From positions 2,790,001 through 2,854,000 of the forward strand of contig NZ_CP081149.1 of the NCBI RefSeq assembly GCF_019665785.1: 64,000 nucleotides of DNA, given 5' to 3'. The notes below the pieces were generated by a model that worked only from the letters and a program-made list of their open reading frames with translations, did no database searches and was not told the DNA's origin. The first letter of the stretch is position 1; each line of letters starts with the position of its first letter. Below, piece by piece: positions 37,259 to 45,128 of the stretch. This DNA comes from Deefgea piscis (GTDB lineage: Bacteria > Pseudomonadota > Gammaproteobacteria > Burkholderiales > Chitinibacteraceae). The position numbers and the translations under genes are program-made.

Positions 37259-38746
37259 TTAAGCCAAGTAACGCTGCTCCAAATGCTGACGGAAATACAG
37301 CGGATTGAGAGACTCGCCTGTTGCGCTGCGGATTAGTTCGTCAGTGTTCAGATGGCTAGCTTGCTGCCAGATATGGGTATTGAGCCAAGTGAAAATCGGC
37401 GCTAAATCGCCTTCGGCGATGCGCTGATCTAAATCCGGATAGAGGCGTCGTAGCGTGGCAAAGTACTGCGCGGCATACATTGCCCCTAAGGTGTAGCTGG
37501 GGAAATAACCAAAGCTGCCGTCGGTCCAATGAATGTCTTGCATGCAGCCATCTTTAAAATTACCCGTAGTATCAACGCCCAAATACGCCTGCATTTTTTG
37601 ATCCCACAACGCAGGCACATCATCGGGCTCGATTTCACCATTAATCAAAGCGCGCTCAATTTCATAGCGCAAAATCACATGTGCCGGATAAGTCAGCTCA
37701 TCGGCATCCACCCGAATAAAGTCGGGCTGAACTTGGGTGTAGATTTGTGCCAAATTCGCAGGGGTAAACGCCGCTTGCGGCCCCAAATGCTGCTCAATCA
37801 ACGGCGTAATCAAAGCCAAAAAGGCCGGATTTCGACCCAACTGCATTTCAAAAGCTAAGCTTTGGCTTTCATGAATCCCCATCGACCTTGCCCGCCCTAC
37901 CGGCAAATGGCGTGTATCCTGCGGTAGGTTTTGCTCGTAACGCGCATGTCCGGTTTCGTGCACAATCCCCATCAAACTTTGGCTAAAATCCGCCTCGGTA
38001 TAGCGCGTCGTAATCCGCACATCCTCGGCCACGCCACCACAAAACGGATGATGCGATACATCCAAACGTCCCGCAGCAAAGTTAAACCCCAATAGCGCCA
38101 TCACCTCCACGCCCAAAGCGCGCTGCGCCTCAATGGCAAATGGCCCCGTCGCCGTGATGCGTGTTTCAGTCGCCTGCTTGGCCATGGCTTGTTGAATCAG
38201 CGCGGGGAGCCAACTTTTAACATCGGCAAAAATCCGATCGAGCTCAGCGCAAGTCATGCCCGGCTCGTATTTGTTGAGCAAAGATTCATACGGCGACAAA
38301 CCAGTTTGATGGCTCAATAAAATGCCTTCTTCGCGCGCTAAACTCACCACCGCCCGAAAATTAGCCAAAAAGCCTTCCCAATCGTTATTCGCTCTTTGCG
38401 TGCGCCATGCATACGAGCATTTTGATCCGGCCAAGGTTTTGGCCTCAATCAAACTGGCAGGCAACAAATTGGCCAACTGCCATTGCCGCTTCATTTCTCG
38501 TAAACTCACTTGCTCAGCGTCGCTAAGTGGCTCACGGCTCGCCGCCGTCAACAACTCGGCCAAGGCCGCATCGGTTAATGTGCGATGCATTAGCACATCC
38601 AACTCGGCCATCGCTGCGCCACGCGCCTCATTGCCCTCCGGCGGCATCATCACAGCTTGATCCCACCCCACCATCGCGGCAAGATGTTCATAGCGATACA
38701 GTCGGGTAAATATCGTGACAAGCTGTTGGTAAGCTGTGGCTGGCAT
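37259..38746 (-). CDS. M32 family metallocarboxypeptidase
   Basis: 495 aa, full length for the Taq carboxypeptidase family. The zinc-binding motif HETGH is in GIVHETGHARYEQ (around residue 265), with the downstream block MGIHESQSLAFEMQLGRN. It removes C-terminal residues from peptides in the cytoplasm; no signal peptide is present. Helical N-terminal lid (residues ~1-90) with WDQAVMMPPEGNEARGAAMAELDVLMH. Upstream is a long non-coding stretch leading to the guaA island. Confidence 0.93.
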   Translation of the reverse strand: MPATAYQQLVTIFTRLYRYEHLAAMVGWDQAVMMPPEGNEARGAAMAELDVLMHRTLTDAALAELLTAASREPLSDAEQVSLREMKRQWQLANLLPASLIEAKTLAGSKCSYAWRTQRANNDWEGFLANFRAVVSLAREEGILLSHQTGLSPYESLLNKYEPGMTCAELDRIFADVKSWLPALIQQAMAKQATETRITATGPFAIEAQRALGVEVMALLGFNFAAGRLDVSHHPFCGGVAEDVRITTRYTEADFSQSLMGIVHETGHARYEQNLPQDTRHLPVGRARSMGIHESQSLAFEMQLGRNPAFLALITPLIEQHLGPQAAFTPANLAQIYTQVQPDFIRVDADELTYPAHVILRYEIERALINGEIEPDDVPALWDQKMQAYLGVDTTGNFKDGCMQDIHWTDGSFGYFPSYTLGAMYAAQYFATLRRLYPDLDQRIAEGDLAPIFTWLNTHIWQQASHLNTDELIRSATGESLNPLYFRQHLEQRYLA

Positions 38747-39384
38747 AACTCAATCTCAAAAATTTCAAAAAGTACCCCGATCATGACAGTGCCAGCGGCA
38801 AATGCAATCGGTATTTATTTTTGGTGGGACCGCAATCTGGTCCCTTAAATTAATTTGGCGAGCGTGACTGTATGCTTACAATCAAAAACTATAGGTATAG
38901 CTCTACATAACTTATAAATAATAGCCTACAGCCTTATACCTATAAAAAAAATCAACAACTAGTTACACTCAATCCAAGGGTTGAATTAAACTTACGTCAC
39001 CACTCAGCAAAATTACCAGTTTGGCTGGTTCATTAATCCGCCATCCACGCAGCAAGATTCTGAACGGCAGACACTCGCTGAAATTGAAAGTGATCACAGA
39101 TCGACTACGGTCGATTGATTGAGCTGGCCACCGCTCGCTGCGCCCGGCTCTGACTAAAGCTATGTACTTCATCTATTACAGAGTGGTCGCGCACAACTGG
39201 GTTTGATCCGCGCGCAAACAGAATATGGCACTGTTTTTTCCGCACAACCCTAGCGCAACTCAAACTACCCAACGGGCCACACACAATACAAACCAATGTC
39301 ATCTGGTCACGCCACGCCAAGCTAGGGCTCGCATGCAGCTGGCTAATCAACCATATCAGCCAAACTGAAAAAACCATTTAAAAC
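38747..39384. other. Non-coding stretch left of the guaA island
   Basis: 638 bp without a supported gene. It contains a GGGACC/GGTCCC hairpin near 38826-38846, a perfect 10 bp GGTAT-type palindrome (38890-38899 and 38935-38944), and ATCGAC-TACG-GTCGAT near 39094-39109. Two minus-strand open frames (38969-39172, 39105-39377) overlap each other in different frames, lack start signals and were rejected. This was presumably the flank directly downstream of guaA before the island arrived. Confidence 0.5.
38890..38944. repeat. GGTAT-armed palindrome upstream of M32 peptidase gene
   Basis: TATAGGTATA (38890-38899) and TATACCTATA (38935-38944) are perfect 10 bp arms around a 35 nt loop. Confidence 0.5.
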
Positions 39385-39472
39385 AAAAAGCCCGCAGGAA
39401 TGCGGGCTTGAGGGGTGTTTGCTGCTACTTAGTGCCGGACGTTGCCAGACACGGGATCATTCCCACTCAATC
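39385..39472. repeat. Left 88 bp direct repeat of the guaA island (att remnant)
   Basis: Identical over 88 bp to 41501-41588. It contains a copy of the guaA terminator hairpin (AAGCCCGCA-GGAA-TGCGGGCTT) and, at its right end, the last 16 nt of guaA including the stop (coding strand GATTGAGTGGGAATGA). Identity stops sharply at 39473. Confidence 0.9.
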
Positions 39473-39883
39473 ATCAACAATCAGCATAACCTAATGATTT
39501 ATTTAACAAATTTATCAATCAATAAACATAACACCATGAAAAATGCCATGATCAGACCATAGAGTTTTTCACACCTCTAGCTAACCAATGCGCAAGCAAA
39601 CCAACAAAGTTAACCAGCCCCAAACCCTTCCGCTATAACCATTTTGATTAAAAAACCACACTTTATAACTGTTTTTGCGGCGGAGTAATCGATTTTGTGT
39701 CGGAACCAAGTAGCTATCGACCAATAACGAACCTTTGCTACTTTGCCAGCCAACGGGCATTTCCATTTGATAAAAAATTTTACAATAGAATCATAACATT
39801 AGGCAAAAAGCCATCACCTTTGTGTTGACAACAAAAACACACTAATTTATTGTTTACACAACAAACAACAGCGGAGCATCATT
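39473..39883. other. Upstream region of the island's parA-like gene
   Basis: 411 bp, AT-rich. It holds the predicted promoter/operator at 39823-39864 and otherwise no supported gene. A 61-codon minus-strand frame (39581-39766) has no ribosome binding site and no recognised similarity and was not called. A partition-like site (parS) could lie here, but no clear iteron array was seen apart from the TTGTT/AACAA palindromes. Confidence 0.45.
39823..39864 (+). promoter_or_regulatory. Promoter with overlapping palindromic operators for the HTH-ParA gene
   Basis: -35 TTGACA (39825-39830), 17 bp, -10 TATTGT (39848-39853). TGTTG-A-CAACA (39823-39833) covers the -35, and TTGTT-TACAC-AACAA (39850-39864) covers the end of the -10 and the expected start. 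The paired sites suggest autorepression by the HTH domain of the gene product, as seen in ParA/SopA-type operons. The ATG is 20 nt further on. Confidence 0.6.
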
Positions 39884-40918
39884 ATGAAACTTTTAGGAAT
39901 CTCTGAGATTGCAACATTACTCAACGTTTCTCGTCAAGTAATTTCCAACTGGAAAAGTCGAAAAGAAGGGTTTCCACAACCGATTAGCACACTTGCTAGT
40001 GGCCCTGTATGGCTCGCTGAAGACATTGAAAGTTGGGCTGAAACTGAAGGTATCACCATTTCTGAAAAAGTAGTTGGTTCCATTGAGAACAAGGGGTCTA
40101 GTCGTTATGCTTCTATTGTTGCAATGATGAACATGAAAGGTGGGGTGGGGAAATCTACTCTTACACAGAATATAGGTTGGTATGCTGCATATAAAAAAGG
40201 AATGCGCATTTTATTTGTTGACTTGGATCCTCAGTTCAACTTGAGTCAATATGTACTTGGTGCTAACGGCTACGAAAAGCTGATAGATGCAAAATCTCCT
40301 ACGGTAGAGGTAATTTTTGAAAAGAATAGTAACTGCATTGATATTGGCAAGTTGATTCAAAAAGTCCATGAATGGGATGATGATTCTTGCATTCATATTA
40401 TCCCTGCTAATTTGGAATTGGCATTCTCAATGCGTAATATTCAAGGCCACGAGCATATGCTTCGAGACAAATTAGAAACGTTGCGTACTGAATATGATCT
40501 GATTATCATGGATTGTGCACCAACAGAATCAAGCATGTCTACAGCCTCATACTTTGCAGCAGACAGCATATTCATCCCTGTTAAACCTGAGTTCTTATCA
40601 ACCATTGGATTGCCTTTACTCGCACGTTCTATGAGTGAGTTTGCTATCGTGCACCCGACTGAAAAAGTGCCTACTGTTGGAGGGATTATATTCAACGATA
40701 TTGGCGATAAGCTTGAACACAATAGATCAGTGAGAACAGTAAAAAAAGTTGCCACTGCAAATCAATGGCCAATTTTTAATTCACAGATAAGCCATTCCGA
40801 CTCTTATCCTGCTGGCTCTCGTGCAGGGAAGCCAATTTTTTTAACAGATCATGCGCGGAACTCAAAAATCTCTGAGTTTGAGCAGGTGGGTGACGAATTT
40901 TTAAAAAGGTTGACATAA
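39884..40918 (+). CDS. HTH-ParA fusion ATPase of the guaA island
   Basis: 344 aa. Residues ~4-58 form a MerR/AlpA-like winged helix-turn-helix (ISEIATLLNVSRQVISNWKSR ... VWLAEDIESWAE). A ParA/Soj-type deviant Walker ATPase follows: Walker A KGGVGKST at 85-92, A' DLDPQ at 113-117, Walker B-like IIMDCAPTESS near 205. Plasmid ParA proteins of type Ia also have an N-terminal HTH and repress their own promoter, which fits the operators upstream. The next gene, 3 nt away, is presumably its partner. It could partition an excised island, or belong to an accessory (possibly defence) module; the sequence does not decide. Codon use is AT-rich relative to flanks. Confidence 0.85.
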   Translation: MKLLGISEIATLLNVSRQVISNWKSRKEGFPQPISTLASGPVWLAEDIESWAETEGITISEKVVGSIENKGSSRYASIVAMMNMKGGVGKSTLTQNIGWYAAYKKGMRILFVDLDPQFNLSQYVLGANGYEKLIDAKSPTVEVIFEKNSNCIDIGKLIQKVHEWDDDSCIHIIPANLELAFSMRNIQGHEHMLRDKLETLRTEYDLIIMDCAPTESSMSTASYFAADSIFIPVKPEFLSTIGLPLLARSMSEFAIVHPTEKVPTVGGIIFNDIGDKLEHNRSVRTVKKVATANQWPIFNSQISHSDSYPAGSRAGKPIFLTDHARNSKISEFEQVGDEFLKRLT

Positions 40919-40921
40919 AAA

Positions 40922-41413
40922 ATGTCTAAAGCTGAGCAGTTAATTAAAGAATTGGCGGACTTGTTGATTAAGTACGATGCCAATGATTGGCAACTTGCTG
41001 TCGCAGCACTTAAAAATGGTGCCACATATTTAAGCTCAATCGAGAATATGCAGAAGCAACCAGCAAGAAAACAAAATCAAACAAAGCGCAAAGTTGGACT
41101 ATCTAAGTTTACTCTTCCAGTAGAAACTGAACCAGAAACTGCTGAAGTGTTAATGAAAATATATAGATTGGCCTCCATAAAGAATTCCAAAATTCCACTC
41201 GGGAGGCTGAGAGAGTTATATATAGATTTAGGGGGAAAAGAGGAAACTCCAAAAGAGAGGACTCCTTTAGCCAGAATGTTGACTCTTCAAATATCAAAGC
41301 TTTCTGTTGAAAAAATAGAAAATATTAAAAAGCTAATTCAAGAGAATGGAAGTGACATTGAAGGTGATTACGAGCGTTGGTTTAATATCATTAGAACTAA
41401 TAGATTGGAATAG
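40922..41413 (+). CDS. Small partner protein of the HTH-ParA ATPase, unknown family
   Basis: 163 aa, 3 nt after the ATPase gene, so surely co-transcribed. N-terminal helical segment (SKAEQLIKELADLLIKYDANDWQ), a basic linker (residues ~42-62, QPARKQNQTKRKVGLSKF), then a helical C-terminal half ending RWFNIIRTNRLE. No HTH was recognised with certainty. Position and basic linker suggest a ParB-like DNA-binding adaptor or an ATPase stimulator. No family is recognised, and function is inferred from context only. Confidence 0.75.
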   Translation: MSKAEQLIKELADLLIKYDANDWQLAVAALKNGATYLSSIENMQKQPARKQNQTKRKVGLSKFTLPVETEPETAEVLMKIYRLASIKNSKIPLGRLRELYIDLGGKEETPKERTPLARMLTLQISKLSVEKIENIKKLIQENGSDIEGDYERWFNIIRTNRLE

Positions 41414-41500
41414 AACGATGACACGGCCAAGCACATAACGTTACCAGCTCCAATATAGGCTTAGGCTAAACATTGCCAGTCAATGCCAAGCCAAGACGTG

Positions 41501-41525
41501 AAAAAGCCCGCAGGAATGCGGGCTT
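41501..41525 (-). terminator. guaA terminator
   Basis: AAGCCCGCA (41504-41512), GGAA loop, TGCGGGCTT (41517-41525), followed on the minus strand by TTTTT. It lies within the right direct repeat; an identical copy sits at 39388-39409. Confidence 0.85.
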
Positions 41526-41588
41526 GAGGGGTGTTTGCTGCTACTTAGTGCCGGACGTTGCCAGACACGGGATCATTCCCACTCAATC
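41501..41588. repeat. Right 88 bp direct repeat of the guaA island (attachment site)
   Basis: Identical to 39385-39472. It spans the authentic guaA terminator and the last 16 nt of guaA (41573-41588). The sequences diverge at 41589, where guaA coding continues. Confidence 0.9.
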
Positions 41589-43126
41589 GTTGCTGGTGGT
41601 TTGCCAGATACATCGTAAACCACGCGATTGATGCCTTTTACTTCGTTGATGATGCGGTTAGAGACTTTACCTAACAAATCGTAAGGTAATTCAGCCCATT
41701 TGGCAGTCATAAAGTCGCTAGTAACCACGGCGCGCAGGGCCACAACGTAGTCGTAAGTGCGACCGTCGCCCATTACGCCAACTGATTTAACTGGCAAGAA
41801 CACCACAAACGCTTGGCTTGTTTTAGCGTACCAACCGGCGGCGCGAAGTTCTTCGATAAAGATCGCATCAGCGTAACGCAATAAATCAGCGAATTCTTTT
41901 TTCACTTCGCCCAAGATACGCACGCCAAGGCCTGGGCCTGGGAATGGATGACGGTAAACCAGCTCTGGCGCAAGGCCAAGCGCTACACCCAGTTCACGCA
42001 CTTCATCTTTAAACAATTCGCGCAGTGGTTCAAGAAGGCTGAGCTTCATGGTTTCTGGCAAGCCGCCCACATTGTGATGGCTCTTGATCGCATGTGCTTT
42101 ACCGGTTTTGGCGCCGGCCGATTCGATCACGTCAGGATAAATCGTGCCTTGTGCTAACCATTTAGCGCTTGGCAATTTGGCCGATTCAGCTTGGAATACT
42201 TCAACGAATTCGCGGCCAATGATTTTGCGCTTGGCTTCTGGGTCAGTAACGCCTGCCAAGTGGCCCATAAATTGTTCTGAAGCATCGACATGGATCACTT
42301 TAACGCCTAAATGCTCGGCGAAGGTTTCCATGACTTGTTTGCCTTCGTTTAAACGCAGCAAACCGTTATCCACAAACACGCAAGTCAGTTGATCGCCAAT
42401 CGCGCGGTGAATCAATGCTGCAGCAACCGATGAATCAACGCCGCCAGACAAACCCAAAATCACTTCATCAGAACCAACTTGTTCGCGGATTTTGGCCACG
42501 GCTTGGTCGATGTAGTTGGGCATAGTCCAGCTCGGTTGCGAGCCACAAATATCGAGCACGAAATGATTAATCATTTCGCGGCCCTTGAGCGTGTGCGTTA
42601 CTTCTGGATGGTATTGGACCGCGTAGAAATTGCGCGTTACATCGGCCATCGCGGCGATTGGGCAAGACGCGTTGCTGGCGATCACTTCAAAGCCGGCTGG
42701 CATTGCCGTCACTTTGTCACCGTGGCTCATCCACACTTCAAGGCAAGTTTTGTCACCGTGAACGCGGTCTGACAAACCTTTAAATAATGGGTTGGCTGCG
42801 TTGACTTCGATTTCTGCAAAGCCAAATTCGCGCACCGTGCCAGCTTCAACTTTACCGCCCAAGCTTTGCGCCATCCATTGCATGCCGTAGCAAATGCCCA
42901 TCACCGGAATGCCAAGCTCAAACAAAGCTGGGTCAGCTTGGTAATCAGACTCGTAAACCGAGTTAGGGCCGCCGGACAAAATAATGCCCTTCGGATTAAA
43001 TTCTTTAATAAAGTCGAGCGACACATCAAACGAATGCAGTTCGCAATACACATGCGCTTCGCGCACACGACGGGCAATCAGCTGCGTAACTTGTGAGCCG
43101 AAATCAAGAATGAGAATCTTATCCAT
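41573..43126 (-). CDS. guaA: GMP synthase GuaA (glutamine-hydrolysing)
   Basis: Converts XMP to GMP in de novo purine synthesis. 517 aa from the ATG at 43126 ([15 protein letters not shown]); upstream codons to 43174 are not conserved. N-terminal class I glutamine amidotransferase with the nucleophile Cys in [10 protein letters not shown] and His/Glu in QYHPEVTHT. The ATP-PPase P-loop is [13 protein letters not shown], and the C-terminal dimerisation domain ends [10 protein letters not shown]. guaB is not adjacent. The 3' end is the attachment site of the island but the coding sequence is intact. Confidence 0.97.
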   Translation of the reverse strand: MDKILILDFGSQVTQLIARRVREAHVYCELHSFDVSLDFIKEFNPKGIILSGGPNSVYESDYQADPALFELGIPVMGICYGMQWMAQSLGGKVEAGTVREFGFAEIEVNAANPLFKGLSDRVHGDKTCLEVWMSHGDKVTAMPAGFEVIASNASCPIAAMADVTRNFYAVQYHPEVTHTLKGREMINHFVLDICGSQPSWTMPNYIDQAVAKIREQVGSDEVILGLSGGVDSSVAAALIHRAIGDQLTCVFVDNGLLRLNEGKQVMETFAEHLGVKVIHVDASEQFMGHLAGVTDPEAKRKIIGREFVEVFQAESAKLPSAKWLAQGTIYPDVIESAGAKTGKAHAIKSHHNVGGLPETMKLSLLEPLRELFKDEVRELGVALGLAPELVYRHPFPGPGLGVRILGEVKKEFADLLRYADAIFIEELRAAGWYAKTSQAFVVFLPVKSVGVMGDGRTYDYVVALRAVVTSDFMTAKWAELPYDLLGKVSNRIINEVKGINRVVYDVSGKPPATIEWE

Positions 43127-43353
43127 ATCGAATTGTCCAATGGTGTGCGGGAAAACGCGGCATTTTACCAGCATTTAATACTTCCTTCCCAAGCTCTTTA
43201 TCAATTGGGCGCTGGACTGCAAAAATACCTGTATTTTTGCCGCTATTGAGGCTTAAAACCGTGCTTCAAACCTGAATAGCGGCATCGTGACGACAAAAAT
43301 AGTGGAGAAATCGGCGCCTGATGCCAAAACTGCAGGCGCACGCTGGCAGACGA

Positions 43354-44802
43354 TTAATTCAGCGCCGGCGTTTTACGCACTGATTGCAGTAATTCATCAA
43401 GAGCGGCCATGCCTGCGGGTGCGTTGGCATGGTTAATCATCGCCGCCACTGCCCATGTTTTGCCTTGTGCATCGCGGATATAGCCCGCAACCGCACGCAC
43501 GTCTTTGAGCGTGCCGGTTTTAATGTGCCCTTGCCCGGCATTGAGCTCGTCTTTGAGCCGTTTTTTCATCGTGCCATCTAGGCCAACAATCGGTAATGAG
43601 GCGATAAATTCAGCCGCCAATGGCGACTGCCATGCGTCTTTCAGCAGCTCTGCCAAATGTCGGGCGCTTATTTGCTCTTTACGCGATAAACCGGCGCCAT
43701 TTTCGAGTACCAATTCTTTGTAATTGAAACCCTTGTTTTGCAACCAGCGCGTAATCACCGCATTGGCGCGCACGGCGCTATATGCGCCGTCTTGTGGCAA
43801 GCCTTGCACTGCGCCCAGCGTTAAATACAATTGCCGCGCCATCATATTGTTACTGTATTTATTAATATCGCGAATGGTATTAGTGAGCGAGTCAGACTGG
43901 CTGCTAGCGAGTAACACGCTCGAGTTTGGCGTCGTGCCCAGCTGCATTTTGCCGCTGATTTTGCCACCCGCTTCTAGCCATAAATTACGAAACAACTGAT
44001 AGGTATAGGTCGGTGCATCAAATACCGACATATATTTGTCGCCAATACACCCAGCAGGTACTTCACCGACCAATTGCAGCATCAATTGCGGCGTAGCTTG
44101 CCCAAGCCGAAATTGCACGCGTTTTTGCCACGCATCGCAACTGCCGCCTGCCGCGATCGCCAATTGATTACTCAGGCGCACTTCTGGCCAATCGGGCTCG
44201 GCCGACACCCGAACACGTTCGCCATCACTACGAATACGTAAGCGAATAGATTTAAAGTTAGTCAGTAAAGCATCAGGTTTAACCATAAACGGTCGATCAC
44301 TGGCCTCGCCATCATCGTCAAACGCCGGTTCTTTTTCATCGATGACAAAAGCACTGCGATCGAGCACGATATCACCGCGAATGTCATCTACCCCAGCGGC
44401 TTTTAAATCGCGCACCAATAACCACATACGCTCAAGCGTTAGCTTTGGGTCTCCCGAGCCTTTTAAATACACCGAGCCTTCTAAGACGCCATTTTTATTC
44501 GGCAAAGCATTGGCACGCAACTCGGTACGCCATTGCCATGCAGGCCCTAATAATTCCAAGCCAGCGTAGGTGGTGATTAATTTCATCGTTGAGGCTGGAT
44601 TGGATGGCACATCTGCCCGATACAATTGCGCCTGCCCCGCGCCATCGAGCGGTAGCATCGCAATCGAAATCGCATCGGCTGGAATTTTGGCCGCTTTTAA
44701 AGCATTGCTCACGCCAAGCGGTAATGCCTGCATTGTTGTTTTTTCTGCTGCCCAGCTACTACCCATAACCAAGGCCAGCAAAGTGATCCATTTTTTCAAC
44801 AT
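43354..44802 (-). CDS. dacB: D-Ala-D-Ala carboxypeptidase/endopeptidase DacB (PBP4)
   Basis: Periplasmic penicillin-binding protein of peptidase family S13. 482 aa, with signal peptide (MLKKWITLLALVMGSSWA). Active-site motifs are SxxK (PASTMK, ~residue 70), SxN (KYSNNM) and KTG (GHIKTGTL). The large insert between the first two motifs, typical of PBP4, is present. It trims peptide cross-links during growth. Monocistronic, downstream of guaA on the same strand with a 550 bp separation of starts. Confidence 0.93.
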   Translation of the reverse strand: MLKKWITLLALVMGSSWAAEKTTMQALPLGVSNALKAAKIPADAISIAMLPLDGAGQAQLYRADVPSNPASTMKLITTYAGLELLGPAWQWRTELRANALPNKNGVLEGSVYLKGSGDPKLTLERMWLLVRDLKAAGVDDIRGDIVLDRSAFVIDEKEPAFDDDGEASDRPFMVKPDALLTNFKSIRLRIRSDGERVRVSAEPDWPEVRLSNQLAIAAGGSCDAWQKRVQFRLGQATPQLMLQLVGEVPAGCIGDKYMSVFDAPTYTYQLFRNLWLEAGGKISGKMQLGTTPNSSVLLASSQSDSLTNTIRDINKYSNNMMARQLYLTLGAVQGLPQDGAYSAVRANAVITRWLQNKGFNYKELVLENGAGLSRKEQISARHLAELLKDAWQSPLAAEFIASLPIVGLDGTMKKRLKDELNAGQGHIKTGTLKDVRAVAGYIRDAQGKTWAVAAMINHANAPAGMAALDELLQSVRKTPALN

Positions 44803-44888
44803 GAAATTCCTGTTAACTCATAAAAGAAACAAGGCTTGGTGCCCAAGCCATTCGGGCTGATGTCAAAACGAAGCCCAGCTTGGGATAT

Positions 44889-45098
44889 TTAAATCGACTC
44901 AGGCGCTGCAGTAGCGCCACTTTGCCGCGCTTGCCAAGCCGCTAAATCGAGCCGATATTGCTGCAGCTCTTCGGTATACACATCAAAAATGCAGGGATAG
45001 CAGCCACTAGTGCAACACGCCTCAAGTGGCGGTTCAATCGGCGCTTCAGGCTTTGGATCGTGGTTTTCTGGTAATGCTTCAGGCGGATTCATCGTCAT
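44889..45098 (-). CDS. Oxidoreductase-like domain protein
   Basis: Small cytoplasmic protein, 69 aa from the ATG at 45098. It has the cysteine motif of the oxidoreductase-like family (CCTSGCYPCIFDVYTEELQQY), preceded by a Pro-rich stretch. The cysteines could bind a metal or cluster; the function is unknown. The frame runs to an ATG at 45140 that would overlap dnaX on the other strand, so an internal start (45098, or 45092) is preferred. Divergent from dnaX with about 30 nt between starts. Confidence 0.75.
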   Translation of the reverse strand: MTMNPPEALPENHDPKPEAPIEPPLEACCTSGCYPCIFDVYTEELQQYRLDLAAWQARQSGATAAPESI

Positions 45099-45128
45099 TT
45101 CATCTATCGCATCTGTTAGAATGTCGCT

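Larger units (their letters stand above)
39385..41588. mobile_element. 2.1 kb genomic island integrated at the 3' end of guaA
   Basis: Two perfect 88 bp direct repeats flank a 2,028 bp insert with visibly lower GC and AT-ending codons. The repeats include the last 16 nt of guaA, so integration kept guaA intact, as is typical for site-specific islands; guaA 3' ends are a known integration hotspot. The insert has an HTH-ParA fusion gene and a small partner gene, but no integrase, relaxase or transposase. It is either a decayed larger island, a satellite mobilised in trans, or a minimal cargo unit. Confidence 0.82.

Noticed and set aside
38969..39377. Two overlapping minus-strand frames left of the island
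   Set aside because: No ribosome binding site, mutual overlap in different frames, no recognisable protein features.
39581..39766. 61-codon minus-strand frame in the island
   Set aside because: No ribosome binding site or similarity; kept only as a remote possibility.
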